A stretch of 64,000 nt of DNA from Thermoplasmata archaeon (GCA_021846395.1 JAJZXB010000001.1:124001-188000), one strand, 5' to 3'. Positions 17,718 to 28,154 are shown, counted from the stretch's first letter. Notes: generated from the letters alone by a model not told the origin. A program made the numbers and translations.

Positions 17718-18716
17718 TTACCAGCCGCGTGTCTGCAGCTTTTCTATGTTTTCTATTTCAAGTCCAGCCATACCTTCAAGACCCGAAGATACGTCTCCCA
17801 ATAATTTGTAGTCTTCATAATTTTCCGTTGCATCCACAACAGCCCTTGCCATTTTCTCCGGATTCCTGGATTTGAATATTCCACTGCCAACGAAGACGCC
17901 ATCCATACCCATCTTCATCATGAGTGCGGCATCAGAAGGCGTTGCAACTCCACCTGCTGCAAAATTGACCAGAGGCAGCCTCTCCATTTTTCTTATTTCC
18001 TTGATTATTTTAAATATTGAATCAACTATTGTTTTCGAATCCATTCCATAATAGACATTTGATGATGAAATTCTGTTTTCCTCCCCAAATAAATCCATTG
18101 ATGTTTGATTTCGCAATATAGTATAGCTTTTTGATATATTTTCTGCAACAGCATATAACTGGTCGCTTGTTAAATTTTTCAATGTGCTAATTCCATCTTC
18201 AACCGCTCTTATATGTCTCATGGCTTCTATGATGTTTCCCGTACCTGCCTCTCCTTTGGTTCTTATCATTGCTGCACCCTCGAATATTCTTCTTACAGCT
18301 TCCGGAAGGGTTCTGGCACCGCAAACAACAGGAACCTTATACAGTTTTTTGTTTATATGGAAAAAAGGGTCTGCAGGTGTTAGAACTTCAGATTCATCCA
18401 GCATGTCAACACCTAAATTTTCAAGAACATATGCCTCGCTTAAATGGCCTATCCTGACCTTAGCCATAACCGGTATTGATACCGCATCCATTATTTCCTT
18501 TATTTTCAGAGGGTCAGCCATTCTTGCAACTCCTCCTTCCTTTCTTATATCTGAAGGAACCCTTTCAAGAGCCATGACTGAAACCGCTCCTGATTTTTCG
18601 GCTATTTTTGCCTGCTCTGCAGTGGTAACATCCATTATAACTCCGCCCTTTGTCATCTTTGCAAAGCCACGTTTCAATAACTCGTCACCAAAATTCAATC
18701 TGCTTAAATCTACCAT
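17718..18716 (-). CDS. pdxS: pyridoxal 5'-phosphate synthase, PdxS subunit
   Basis: A 332-residue TIM barrel. [20 protein letters not shown] near the start, VMAKVRIGH with the catalytic lysine (about residue 85), [19 protein letters not shown] with the second lysine region, and [17 protein letters not shown] (phosphate binding) are all characteristic. It builds PLP from ribose 5-phosphate, glyceraldehyde 3-phosphate and ammonia, the last supplied by PdxT, which is not in this window. Length is slightly above the usual 290-300. Separate from its neighbours, with its own upstream region. Confidence 0.97.
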   Translation of the reverse strand: MVDLSRLNFGDELLKRGFAKMTKGGVIMDVTTAEQAKIAEKSGAVSVMALERVPSDIRKEGGVARMADPLKIKEIMDAVSIPVMAKVRIGHLSEAYVLENLGVDMLDESEVLTPADPFFHINKKLYKVPVVCGARTLPEAVRRIFEGAAMIRTKGEAGTGNIIEAMRHIRAVEDGISTLKNLTSDQLYAVAENISKSYTILRNQTSMDLFGEENRISSSNVYYGMDSKTIVDSIFKIIKEIRKMERLPLVNFAAGGVATPSDAALMMKMGMDGVFVGSGIFKSRNPEKMARAVVDATENYEDYKLLGDVSSGLEGMAGLEIENIEKLQTRGW

Positions 18717-19094
18717 AGAAATATATTAATTATATGTATTTACGTATTTTTAATATTGCACTTATTATATAAATAGACGGAATTAATACCGGACTTTATC
18801 AATAGATAACATTTGAAAAATTAAATACGGCACATACTTAATACAGTAGGGGTTCTATCTATAATTTTTTTTAAAAATAATTCGAAATAACATTGGGCTT
18901 TCATAACAATTCTTACATTTTGGACGTACAGTTAATTTTCATTGAATACTATATACTTTTAATATACTATCAAGTTCTGTTATGTTAGCTAAATTTTTTA
19001 AATATGGATAACTTGGTGTTGAAAATAAAATCTCCATTTTACAGCTTTATCAGAAAGATAAAAAATATTAAATATCGAAAATCACTGAGAGTTC
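18717..19094. other. intergenic region, no gene seen
   Basis: A/T-rich spacer between divergent pdxS and the MFS gene. It contains short TATA-like stretches on both strands (for example atatacttttaatatac near 18951-18967). No RNA gene or reading frame is supported. Confidence 0.5.
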
Positions 19095-20303
19095 ATGAAT
19101 GATAATAACAATCAGGTAACTGTTGCTAAAGAAGCGCAGACTATAGGTGGAGCTCTAAAGGTAATTATACCGGTAGCCCTTGGAATGTTCCTTGTGGGTT
19201 TCGATGCCGATCTGTATTTCTTTGGTGGGGCATTTATTACAAAAATAATAAAGGTGAGTCCATTTTATATTGGCGTGGCATCGTCAGGTTTTGCGGCTGG
19301 TATCGCAATATTCAGTATTATTGGAGGATATATATTCGATAAAATTACGACAAGAAATGGCATAATAATTTCTCTTGCGATAATTTCCATATTCTCTACT
19401 TTAACCGGTTTTGTTACGAATCAATATGAGCTTGTAATTTACCGTTTTCTTGTTGGATTTGGAACCGGCATGATTCAGCCAGAGATAGTGGCTTTCCTTG
19501 GAGATATAAGGCCAAAAATGAGGCAGACCATAATAGCTTCTGAGGGTATTGCATTCGGACTTGGATTATTTGTCGCTCCCTTTATATTTGCTGCATATTC
19601 CACTCTCGCAACCTTTGATATACCATTTATAATAGCAGGTATTGCTGGGGCATTATTGATAATAGTGGTTGTTGTTTTGGTACCTTCAAAGTACAAACCA
19701 TATATAAAACCTGAGAAAAATATGTTAGAGATATTAAACCTGCCCTTAATCTTTATTTCATTTTCGTTCTTATTTTTCGGAATATCGTTTTTTGCCTTTG
19801 AAAGTTATGCAACTCCATACATGGAGGCATATGGATTAAATTCTGGTGAAGCGGCTGTGGCTTTTTCATCCTTTGGTCTGGCACTGTTATTAGCAACATT
19901 GCCAGGGGCTATTATTGGTGATAAATTCAAAAGAAAATATGTTATCATAGCATCCACCATTATAATGCTAATAGCAAATATATTGATGTTCATACACACA
20001 CCAGTATTTCTTTTGATGGTAGTAAGCATAATACTATTTGGTGCAGGATATGGAATATATGGTAATGTATATGCATTTTCTCAGGAAACTGTTGAAGATC
20101 AATGGAGAGGGTCAGCCGTTGGATTCATGTTTCTGATTTTCAATATAGGGGCATTAATAGGCGGTACATTAATGGGTGGAGCTATAGCTCTTGTTGGCTA
20201 CCGTTTAGCTGGATTATACGTGATGGTAATACCCATGATTTTGAGTTTCATACTTATAACACTGACTCCGAAAATTAAAATTTTAAAGAATGTTGCGACA
20301 TAA
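19095..20303 (+). CDS. MFS transporter
   Basis: A 402-residue integral membrane protein with about 12 predicted helices in two halves. The loop 2-3 motif appears as GGYIFDKITTRNG, and the second-half equivalent as GAIIGDKFKRKY, as in major facilitator proteins. The N-terminus (MNDNNNQVTVAKEAQT) is cytoplasmic and polar, and GFDADLYFFGGAF in helix 1 contains charged Asp residues suggestive of proton-coupled sugar or organic-acid transport. Substrate is unknown. It stands alone with a 378-base upstream region. Confidence 0.88.
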   Translation: MNDNNNQVTVAKEAQTIGGALKVIIPVALGMFLVGFDADLYFFGGAFITKIIKVSPFYIGVASSGFAAGIAIFSIIGGYIFDKITTRNGIIISLAIISIFSTLTGFVTNQYELVIYRFLVGFGTGMIQPEIVAFLGDIRPKMRQTIIASEGIAFGLGLFVAPFIFAAYSTLATFDIPFIIAGIAGALLIIVVVVLVPSKYKPYIKPEKNMLEILNLPLIFISFSFLFFGISFFAFESYATPYMEAYGLNSGEAAVAFSSFGLALLLATLPGAIIGDKFKRKYVIIASTIIMLIANILMFIHTPVFLLMVVSIILFGAGYGIYGNVYAFSQETVEDQWRGSAVGFMFLIFNIGALIGGTLMGGAIALVGYRLAGLYVMVIPMILSFILITLTPKIKILKNVAT

Positions 20304-20519
20304 TCAATGCCATAGGCATTAAAAATAATTTTTATTTTCAATGTATTTTTTAAATTTCTTATTTTTTTGATGGTGAATAAATTTAACAAATGAATTCTTT
20401 TTAGAAATTTTCTTTATTTTTTTCCACATTAATCCGTAGCAATCTTCATTTTATACTGAAATTATATAAATTGAAGAGATCTATAAATACAAATAGTTTT
20501 TATTTCTTACAATTCTGTA

Positions 20520-20587
20520 AGCCTTATAGCAAGTTTTTCAAGAATATTAACGCCAAGCTGAAGAGCATTCTAATCTATTTTCACTTT
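20520..20587 (-). other. possible remnant of a gene downstream of the methyltransferase
   Basis: On the minus strand, a short frame reads NALQLGVNILEKLAIRLTEL and stops near 20518. It looks like a protein C-terminus and may be the stub of a restriction-type partner lost from beside the methyltransferase. Too short to identify. Confidence 0.15.
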
Positions 20588-21552
20588 TTAAATTGGTTTC
20601 TTCCAGAAGTCTAAAATATATTCAAAAGTAACTCCCATTGTAATATAATTATTTGGCCAGCCAAAGATGCCTATCTGGTTTACTATATTATTTTTATCCC
20701 ATATAATTATATTTCGTAGTTCATATCCTCTTTTTGTCAACTCATTAACAATATTGACATGAATTGCAATTCTCTGATTCTCCCACCACATATCTGAAAC
20801 GTTTATTACACAGTGAGCTTTTGGCTTTAAATAAGGCAATAAATTTTCAAAAATATCACCCATATTTTTAGTATAATCATCTATATCCAGAGTTCCAAGA
20901 TCCGAAGGATCCTGAGAATACTGTTCTATTTTATTTAACTGGCCATTATCTTTATTTCTTCTTGACTTATTTTTTCTTTTTCTGTTTAATAAATTTGCAT
21001 ATGGAGGGGATGTGAAAATCAATGAAATCGTATTTTTTTCCAAATATTCTGGTATATTTCTTGCATCATCCTGAATGGCTATCTGTCTAGAATTGCCGGT
21101 TAAACTTTGATTTGCCAATCTTTCTGATGAAAGTGTTATGTATTTTCTTTGCAGATCAAAGCCAGCTGAATTTCTATTTAGATCCTTTGCTGCAAGAAGA
21201 GTGGTACCACTGCCCACAAATGGATCAACAACTAACTCCCCTTCATGCGTGAATAATTCTATAACATTTTTTGCGGCGCGATAGGAAACGTAGCTGGATG
21301 AATCTCCTTATCTCTTATATCTCTCTTTTCATAAAAAAACTCCCAGACTCCTATTTGTTTTTTAATCCATTCTTTTGCAGTTAAACAATTTATATGATTA
21401 TCGGGGCACATAAAAATTTTTTTATAATTCATTTTTAGGGGTTTAAAATGATCTATTTCATCTCCTATTATCTTATTTTTATAATTATAATTTAATGAGA
21501 TATTATCAATTGAGATATTATCAATTTTTATGTCTGCACTGTTATATTTCAT
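20588..21552 (-). pseudogene. DNA (cytosine-N4/adenine-N6) methyltransferase with frameshift
   Basis: Two adjoining frames make one circularly permuted amino-methyltransferase. The first (21552-21259) ends EIHPATFPIAPQKML; the second frame, joined through about 21262-21282, reads AAKNVIELFTHEGELVVDP and then FVGSGTTLLAAKDLNRNS (SAM-binding motif I), and later IFTSPPYANLLNRKRKN (catalytic SPPY motif IV). The HPATFP segment is typical of the motif just before motif I in such enzymes. The shift is next to an A6 run (CGCAAAAAATG), so it could be an error or a slip. TSPPY enzymes modify N4-cytosine or N6-adenine; no restriction enzyme gene survives nearby. Without repair the product lacks either half. 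Confidence 0.78.
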
Positions 21553-21609
21553 TTATTGATATAATGTTTATAGGATATTAATATTTTTTATAATTAAAAT
21601 TTTTCAACA

Positions 21610-21855
21610 TTATTCCCTACATGTTCCATCACACTTAGCTATTGCCCGTAAAATATTCAAAAGTATGAATTTTTCTAAACACAAAGGCATTTTGCCTCCC
21701 ATACCTTCTCGAATTGATTTCACAGATGCAGATATTCATTAAAATTGTGTAAGGTACTCATTTTCCTATTGTGTTTGCTGGTCGAAAAATATTATTCTTT
21801 GAACTAATGCACTCACGGTATTTTTGATCAATCGCTCCGTTGTTAATTTCAGCAT
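21610..21855 (-). pseudogene. degraded reading frame, unidentified
   Basis: One minus-strand frame reads MLKLTTERLIKNTVSALVQR, then three stops, then SIREGMGGKMPLCLEKFILL and on to a stop at 21610. The protein-like composition on both sides of the stops suggests a decayed small gene, perhaps from a mobile element, directly behind the S9 peptidase. No family is recognised. Confidence 0.25.
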
Positions 21856-21857
21856 GA

Positions 21858-23651
21858 TTATGGTTCTATTAAATTTTTATGCAACGGTTTATCTTTTAGG
21901 TACTTATCAAACCACTGCAGCTTGATTTCCAGTCTATTTATCATATTTGATGGCACTCCAGAACGGGCATGTTCATGATTGTCATTTCTGTATCTAACTA
22001 GAACCGTATCAACATTATTCAATTTCAATCCAGTGAAAAATTGCTCTGCCTGTTCTATGGGGCATCTATAATCCTCTTCACCAGTTATTAGCATTGTTGG
22101 GGTTTTTGCATTCTTAATATATTTTATTGGTGAATAATCCATCAGTTTTTTCTGTCCCTCTTCTGAGTATGGATCCTCTATATCGAGTTCTAGGGTGTTA
22201 AACCAGAAGCCAATATCACTGGTTCCAACCATACTCAGCATATTTGAAATACTTCTTTCAGAAACTGCACATTTAAAGAAGTTTGTATGCGTAATAATCC
22301 AGTTGGTCATGAAACCGCCATATGAACCTCCTGTTACACCAGATCTTTTTATTATATTATTGTCTTTTATAACTTGCTTTAGAAAATCAAGATTAAATTT
22401 CAAGTCACATTCTCCCCACTTACCCTTGCATTCTTTTTCATATTCCTGCCCATAGCCCGTACTTCCTGGGGGATTTGTATATACGATATTGTACCCATTT
22501 TCATAGAAATACTGGAATTCAATAAGGTAATTGTTTCCGTATGAGTCATGTGGCCCCCCATGTATAAATAAAAGTGTTGGTGAATCGGAAGACCTGAACA
22601 TTACAAAGCCCTCACCATTCCCGAATTTTATTCTTTTAGGCATTTCACCTTTAATTGATGGGTTAATGTCGTAATTCTTTCCATTGTAATACACAATACA
22701 GGGTTTTTCTGGAGTAGAGAAAACATAACATACATTATTATTGAATACATCAAAGTCCTTTACAACGATGTTCTTTTCGGTGAGCTCTATTATATTCTGG
22801 GATATGGAGTATAAATGAGTGTCCGCTCCTGATTGACCCATTGCATATAATGTATTTTTATCGAATTTTAGTTTGTTATTATAGGTCATGAATGAATCGG
22901 ATATGGACGATGGAGCCGAATCCTTTCCAATTTTTAATGCCTTTTTGTTCAGATATATACTGTAAATTTCTGAGGTATCTGCTGTTAAATGTCCGGAGTA
23001 TGCTATATCTCCACTTTCAGAAATGGCTATTCCCGATATGGACATTGGCTCATCATTTATTCTCTTCATTTTTTCACCGTTATCATTTATATTGTAAATA
23101 TTAGCATATTCTAAGCCTATATCATCATTTTCTTCAGTGGTAGTTACGAGTATTCTATTTGCATCCCCTTCAATATCAGTTACATCGAAATTTCCAGAGT
23201 ATATTTTTTTAGCATGATTTTTATTTATTGAATACAGTGAATATCGAGACCTTAAATACCCCTCACCGTTGAATCTATATTTTAATTTATCAGCAATAAA
23301 TGGGCTTTCATCATCGCCTTTTTCCTTTGATATAACAAAAATATTCTTTTTATCAACATGGTATTTTTTAATTTTATAAGCTGAAAAAAGACTGTATGGC
23401 TCTTCATTATCTGGCATGCACATTAGTGTTTCCATGTTCTTTTCAGATTTTATAAAATAAAGTATATGATCAAAATAAAATGGCATTTTCTCATTTCCAC
23501 CATGGGTTACTTCCCTTAAATCGGTATTGAGATGATATATGTTTGATATGTATTCATTATTCTCAATTTTTTTAACTGTTAAATAAACACCATTATCGGA
23601 TAAATTAACTTCACCGGCAAATTTAATTCCGTAGGCTTCCCTGGCATTCAT
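21858..23651 (-). CDS. S9 family prolyl oligopeptidase / acylaminoacyl-peptidase
   Basis: A 597-residue cytoplasmic serine peptidase. An N-terminal beta-propeller (about 1-340) is followed by an alpha/beta hydrolase domain with LLFIHGGPHDSYGNNY, the nucleophile elbow GVTGGSYGGFMTNW (Ser about residue 445), the Asp in TGEEDYRCPIEQAEQFF and the His in RNDNHEHARSG. The propeller restricts access to short peptides, so the enzyme probably trims oligopeptides or removes N-acylated residues. No signal peptide. Single gene; a peptidase of this kind suits a peptide-scavenging heterotroph. Confidence 0.93.
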   Translation of the reverse strand: MNAREAYGIKFAGEVNLSDNGVYLTVKKIENNEYISNIYHLNTDLREVTHGGNEKMPFYFDHILYFIKSEKNMETLMCMPDNEEPYSLFSAYKIKKYHVDKKNIFVISKEKGDDESPFIADKLKYRFNGEGYLRSRYSLYSINKNHAKKIYSGNFDVTDIEGDANRILVTTTEENDDIGLEYANIYNINDNGEKMKRINDEPMSISGIAISESGDIAYSGHLTADTSEIYSIYLNKKALKIGKDSAPSSISDSFMTYNNKLKFDKNTLYAMGQSGADTHLYSISQNIIELTEKNIVVKDFDVFNNNVCYVFSTPEKPCIVYYNGKNYDINPSIKGEMPKRIKFGNGEGFVMFRSSDSPTLLFIHGGPHDSYGNNYLIEFQYFYENGYNIVYTNPPGSTGYGQEYEKECKGKWGECDLKFNLDFLKQVIKDNNIIKRSGVTGGSYGGFMTNWIITHTNFFKCAVSERSISNMLSMVGTSDIGFWFNTLELDIEDPYSEEGQKKLMDYSPIKYIKNAKTPTMLITGEEDYRCPIEQAEQFFTGLKLNNVDTVLVRYRNDNHEHARSGVPSNMINRLEIKLQWFDKYLKDKPLHKNLIEP

Positions 23652-23824
23652 TGTATTTTATTCATATATATTATATATAGGTTATTATGTTCTAAAATAT
23701 ATTCCTTGAAATACACATTAGTTGCCCATACAAGCATCCATGCACGTATAACTTGGCATTTTTTTTCATAACATGTTTATAGTATTTATCAAAATCTTTA
23801 TTATAATATTTTTACTGTACTTTC

Positions 23825-24961
23825 ATGAATACAGAGGAATATATTATATCTTTAAGAAGGTATTTCCATGAATATCCAGAATTGAGTTTTAAGGAATATA
23901 AAACAGCAGATAAAATTGAGGAAGAACTGATAAAGCTTGGATTGAAGCCTGAAAGAATAACAGAAACAGGGATAATATGTGATATAAGGGGAAATGGAAA
24001 TAAAACAGTGGCTATAAGAGCAGATATAGATGCACTGCCAGTAAAGGAAGAAAATAATATTGAGTTTAAATCAAAAAATGAAGGTATCATGCATGCATGT
24101 GGCCATGATACACATATTGCAATGCTTCTTGGTGTTGCAAAAATGTTTTCCGAGGAAAAGAACATAAATGGAAATATAAGATTGATATTCCAACCTGCTG
24201 AGGAAAGTCCTCCAGGTGGAGCCATAGAAATGGTAAATAAGGGCGCAATGAAAAACGTGGATTACGTCATTGGGCAACATATAATAAGTGTCGTTGAGGC
24301 AGGAAAGGCGGCGGTATATTACCATGAAATGATGGCAAATGCAGATCACTTTAAAATAAACATACATGGAAAAGGAGGCCACGGATCAGAGCCGCAATCG
24401 GCAATAGATATTATTTACATTTCTGCCCATCTGGTTGAAATGCTCAATACAATAGTATCAAGGGAAATAGACCCACAGGAACCTGCAGTACTAACAGTTG
24501 GAACCTTAAATGCCGGTTACAGGAATAATGTAATAGCAGCCCATGCTGAATTAACCGGGACTGTAAGGACATTTTCAAGGGAGGTACAGGAAAAGATAGA
24601 GAGGAGAATAGAAGAAATTCTTAATGGCCTGAAGGAAACATATAAAATTAAATATGAATACGAATTTGAAAAGGGCTATCCTGTTCTGGTCAATAATGAA
24701 GAGGTTTCAAAAATTATAGAAAAGAACGCTGTAAAAATCTTAGGCAAGGATAATGTTTTGCGTCCGAAACCGGCAATGGGTGGGGAAGATTTTGGCTATT
24801 TCATGGATAAAGCACCCGGTGCATATTACTTTCTTGGTGGCGGTATCAAGGAAGATGTGGTTGTTTCAAATCACAGTCCTGAATTTTTAATAGATGAGTC
24901 AGTATTGATAAATGGTGCAAAAATACTGAAGGAATCTGCTGAAGATCTGTTGAAAAAATAA
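23825..24961 (+). CDS. M20 family amidohydrolase/carboxypeptidase
   Basis: A 378-residue di-metal peptidase. It has RRYFHEYPELSFKEYKT at the N-terminus, GNGNKTVAIRADIDALPV (metal Asp), MHACGHDTHIAMLLG (metal His), FQPAEESPPGGA (the Glu pair) and MGGEDFGYF near the C-terminus; GKGGHGSEPQ belongs to the dimerisation (lid) domain. The family cuts N-acyl amino acids, hippurate and C-terminal residues of peptides; archaeal relatives include the CpsA carboxypeptidase and aminoacylase. Its neighbour on the other strand is the S9 peptidase, with a short 170-base shared promoter region. Confidence 0.93.
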   Translation: MNTEEYIISLRRYFHEYPELSFKEYKTADKIEEELIKLGLKPERITETGIICDIRGNGNKTVAIRADIDALPVKEENNIEFKSKNEGIMHACGHDTHIAMLLGVAKMFSEEKNINGNIRLIFQPAEESPPGGAIEMVNKGAMKNVDYVIGQHIISVVEAGKAAVYYHEMMANADHFKINIHGKGGHGSEPQSAIDIIYISAHLVEMLNTIVSREIDPQEPAVLTVGTLNAGYRNNVIAAHAELTGTVRTFSREVQEKIERRIEEILNGLKETYKIKYEYEFEKGYPVLVNNEEVSKIIEKNAVKILGKDNVLRPKPAMGGEDFGYFMDKAPGAYYFLGGGIKEDVVVSNHSPEFLIDESVLINGAKILKESAEDLLKK

Positions 24962-25157
24962 ATTAAAGAACTGGGCATATATAACCCATTTCAAGCAAAT
25001 TTGAATATAACAGCGATATATTATAGTTAATTACCACCATTTCATAATTACGCTTATTATATTTTCCTGATAAAAACACATATACTAGATTTCAAATGAT
25101 AAATGGTCGCAATAGTTAGGACAAATAAAATTATATTTAGATAATATATTAACATGC

Positions 25158-26042
25158 ATGGATCTGATTAGAAAAGGCAAGGTCAAGGACGTTTATGATG
25201 ATGGTGACAAATTGGTATTTAAATTTTCAAATAGAATATCGGTGTTTGATAAAATTATACCAAATGAAATACCGCTCAAAGGAGAATCACTGTGCAGGAC
25301 ATCAACGTACTGGTATAAAATTGTGAAGGACATAGGCATAGAAACTGATTTTATTCAATTAAAAGATAAAAATGAAATGATAGTGAAAAAATACAGCATA
25401 TTCCATAAAGGTAGAGAATATTATTCAAATTATATGATTCCTCTGGAATTCATCGCAAGATACTATGTTGCGGGGACATTCTATGACAGAATAAAATCAG
25501 GAACTATCGATTACCACGATGTGGGATTTAAAAATATGCCTGAATACGGCCAGGAATTTCCCGACCCTTATTTTGAAATGACAACAAAATTTGAAAAGTT
25601 TGACCGATCATTGAACTTTGGAGAGGCACAGAAAATATCTGGATTGGAAAAATCAGAAATTTATGAAATAATGGAAAATATATTCAAAATAGACAGAAGG
25701 ATAAATAGTTCAGTAAATAAAAGAGGATTGATACATGTAGATGGAAAGAAGGAATTTGCCCTTGGTATCCACAGAATTCCGGTGATTATCGATACATTTG
25801 GAACTCTGGATGAGGACCGTTTCTGGGATAAAAAGGAATATGAAAATGGAAAAATCAATGAACTGAGCAAGGAAATGGTGAGGCAGTATTATCGTGATAT
25901 CGGATATCATGATAAACTGTATTCTGCAAGGGAGAAAAACGAAAAAGAACCGGACATACCTCCATTACCTAATGAGTTGGTGAACAAAATATCATCAATG
26001 TACAGGGATATGTATGAAAAAATTACCGGTTTAAAATGGTGA
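25158..26042 (+). CDS. purC: phosphoribosylaminoimidazole-succinocarboxamide synthase
   Basis: A 294-residue SAICAR synthetase. Signature pieces are LIRKGKVKDVYDDGDKLVFKFSNR (phosphate-binding start), SVFDKIIPNEIPLKG, ARYYVAGTFYDR, and the C-terminal part with HVDGKKEFALG, VIIDTFGTLDEDRFW and KEMVRQYYRD. It ligates aspartate to CAIR in purine synthesis. Somewhat longer than the bacterial 240-residue type and like the archaeal/yeast class. Start ATG 25158 is preceded by an overlapping in-context ATG at 25154 in another frame (ATGCATG). Its stop overlaps the GHMP kinase tail-to-tail by 12 bases. Confidence 0.95.
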   Translation: MDLIRKGKVKDVYDDGDKLVFKFSNRISVFDKIIPNEIPLKGESLCRTSTYWYKIVKDIGIETDFIQLKDKNEMIVKKYSIFHKGREYYSNYMIPLEFIARYYVAGTFYDRIKSGTIDYHDVGFKNMPEYGQEFPDPYFEMTTKFEKFDRSLNFGEAQKISGLEKSEIYEIMENIFKIDRRINSSVNKRGLIHVDGKKEFALGIHRIPVIIDTFGTLDEDRFWDKKEYENGKINELSKEMVRQYYRDIGYHDKLYSAREKNEKEPDIPPLPNELVNKISSMYRDMYEKITGLKW

Positions 26043-27020
26043 TACAGTTCTTGTTCCATATGGATCAAATCTGATTCTTATAACAAAGTCAGAAATTGAT
26101 AACATGGCTTTCTGCAAATGGTCTATATTTCCTGGATCAGAAATTAGAAGTACAAATCCTTCTGAACCCCCGCCAAGGAGTCTTGAAGCTATTGCACCGT
26201 TTAATCTTGCGTAATCCATGATGTGCTCTATTTTTTCACTGGAAATTTTTTCCCCAAGGGATTTTTTTATCTTCCAGCCATTGTTTATAATAGTGCATAA
26301 ATCAGAAAAATTCTTATTTTTTATAGAGGAATTAAGGTCATATGCCAGATTCTTCAGTGAGTTCAGGTTTTTTATGGTTTTTTCATCATTTGCCGATGAC
26401 CGGAGTGATTGTTCCCGCAAAGCCTCAGAACTTTCTCTGGTTTTTCCCGTATAAACCAGCAAAATTGACCTTTCAAGTTTTTGAATAAAATCATTATGGG
26501 ATTCGAATTTATTGCATATAACTCCGTTTCTGAAAAATTCCATGAATTTAAATCCGCCAAGTGAAATTGCGTATGGATCCTGTTTTCCCAGAATTATGTT
26601 GAAATCATTTCTTTCTAGATTGTAGGATTCCTCTGCCAGTTCGTAAGCACTCACATCATCTTTTTTTAAGGAATGTATAATTTTCAGCAATCCATTTATC
26701 AGTGAACTGCTGGAGCCAAGGCCTGAGCCTGGAGGCACATCTCCATTTATTATCAATTTTCCTGTTTTTATTCCATGTTTAATAAATAAATTTATTATAT
26801 TTTCTTCCGTTGATGTTTTCCCAGAAGATATTATTGAGCTTTTTAAAAAATCCCTTGACGATAATTCCAGTGGCAAACTATCATCTGTATACCTTATAAG
26901 AATGCCCCTGTCAATTGTGGTATTTACAACAGCACCGGTGTAATTTTCAAAGAAAGGGCTGATATCTGTCCCCCCTCCTGCAAAACTTATCCTTAAAGGA
27001 CTGTAAACAGAAATTTTCAT
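26031..27020 (-). CDS. GHMP kinase (HddA-like sugar kinase)
   Basis: A 329-residue GHMP-superfamily kinase. The N-terminus SPLRISFAGGGTDISPFFEN is the signature of D-glycero-D-manno-heptose-7-phosphate kinase-like proteins (HddA group). Motif 2, the ATP loop, is GDVPPGSGLGSSSSL (about residues 95-110), and motif 3 is LLGGGSEGFVLL near the C-terminus. It phosphorylates a sugar or sugar phosphate, probably for making an activated sugar for surface glycans; the window carries several glycosyltransferases from 51774 onward. Heptose itself is unproven here, and mevalonate or galactokinase roles are less likely because of the N-terminal motif. Confidence 0.85.
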   Translation of the reverse strand: MKISVYSPLRISFAGGGTDISPFFENYTGAVVNTTIDRGILIRYTDDSLPLELSSRDFLKSSIISSGKTSTEENIINLFIKHGIKTGKLIINGDVPPGSGLGSSSSLINGLLKIIHSLKKDDVSAYELAEESYNLERNDFNIILGKQDPYAISLGGFKFMEFFRNGVICNKFESHNDFIQKLERSILLVYTGKTRESSEALREQSLRSSANDEKTIKNLNSLKNLAYDLNSSIKNKNFSDLCTIINNGWKIKKSLGEKISSEKIEHIMDYARLNGAIASRLLGGGSEGFVLLISDPGNIDHLQKAMLSISDFVIRIRFDPYGTRTVSPF

Positions 27021-27282
27021 CGTTATCTATGTATATAAGTGTAATAAAATTTATGCTCATGCTGGAAATTGAGAGAGATAATTGTGGGCATTTTTGCTTT
27101 CATATAATTTAAGGCTGTAAATAGAGGCAATGGTAGTTTCTATACTATACCTGTTGCTTATTGAATTTTCATAATGTAACCTGTAAAACAGCCAATAAAT
27201 ATGATGTGTCAATCAAAAATTCAACGTTGGCATAGGTTTATGCACTGACAAAAATTAAAATATAATACTGCAATATTTAAGG

Positions 27283-27822
27283 ATGGAAAAAAATGGAAGT
27301 TACTGGCATCAGGTTCCGGCAGGACCAAACCCTCCGGATGAGGTATATGTTGTGGTTGAGATACCAAGGGGAACAAGGAACAAGTATGAAATTGGCAAGG
27401 AGTTCCCAGGTATAAAGCTTGATAGAATTATTTATTCCTCATATGTTTACCCCATAGAATACGGGTTAATTCCGCAAACATATTATACGGACAAGGATCC
27501 AATAGATGCTATGGTATTCATGTCGCAGCCAACGTTTCCGGGTGTTATTTTAAGGGCAAAGCCAATAGGATTGATGAAGATGGTGGATTCCGGAGATATA
27601 GACAACAAGATGATGTGTGTATGCCTGGATGATCCGGTTTATAGCAATTTAAACAGTTATAAGGATATACCACCACACATCCTTGATGAAATTGTGAACT
27701 TCTTCCAGACATATAAGGCAATGCAGAATAAAAAAACAGAGGTTACGGGATGGGAAGATGCACAGCATGCAAAGAAGGAAATAATTGAATCAATGGAAGC
27801 ATACAAAAAATTATTCGAATAA
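27283..27822 (+). CDS. ppa: inorganic pyrophosphatase (type I)
   Basis: A 179-residue soluble PPase. VEIPRGTRNKYEI (substrate Lys/Arg), VYPIEYGLIPQTYY, the metal aspartates in YTDKDPIDAMVFM and the DIPPHILDEIVNFFQTYK helix are diagnostic. It hydrolyses pyrophosphate to pull biosynthetic reactions forward. Family length is normal. The downstream gene begins 2 bases after the stop, so the pair is a likely operon. Confidence 0.97.
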   Translation: MEKNGSYWHQVPAGPNPPDEVYVVVEIPRGTRNKYEIGKEFPGIKLDRIIYSSYVYPIEYGLIPQTYYTDKDPIDAMVFMSQPTFPGVILRAKPIGLMKMVDSGDIDNKMMCVCLDDPVYSNLNSYKDIPPHILDEIVNFFQTYKAMQNKKTEVTGWEDAQHAKKEIIESMEAYKKLFE

Positions 27823-27824
27823 AC

Positions 27825-28154
27825 ATGATAACATTCAATATAAATTCCGGCAAAATAAGCATTTCAGATTGCCTTATAAGCAGGGTACAGAACAGAATTA
27901 TAGTAATGAAAATGGAAAAATATCCATCAAGATGTGATTCTGGATTATGCCATGTGTCAAGGGATTTCACAATTCAAATCGATGGCGCATGCAAGAATGA
28001 TGATTTATTTTATTACAGCAATGGCAGTACAATGCTGGCAATAGATAGAAACATATATGAGATGCTTCCATTTGAGGATTTTATATTGAAGGAAGGCAGA
28101 AATATCTTTGTTGAGGAAATTTTTAACCAAATTGAGCGTGAAATCCCCTTCTGA
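27825..28154 (+). CDS. hypothetical protein, 109 residues, coupled to ppa
   Basis: No family is recognised. The start ATG 27825 follows the pyrophosphatase stop by two bases, which supports it being translated. Beta-rich N-terminus (MITFNINSGKISISDCLISR), then CDSGLCHVSRDFTIQIDGAC with four cysteines in about 35 residues counting the earlier one, possibly a metal site or disulfides, and a helical, acidic end (FVEEIFNQIEREIPF). No signal peptide or membrane segment. The stop lies directly at the border of an IS605-type end, so the original C-terminus may have been changed by insertion. Confidence 0.6.
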   Translation: MITFNINSGKISISDCLISRVQNRIIVMKMEKYPSRCDSGLCHVSRDFTIQIDGACKNDDLFYYSNGSTMLAIDRNIYEMLPFEDFILKEGRNIFVEEIFNQIEREIPF

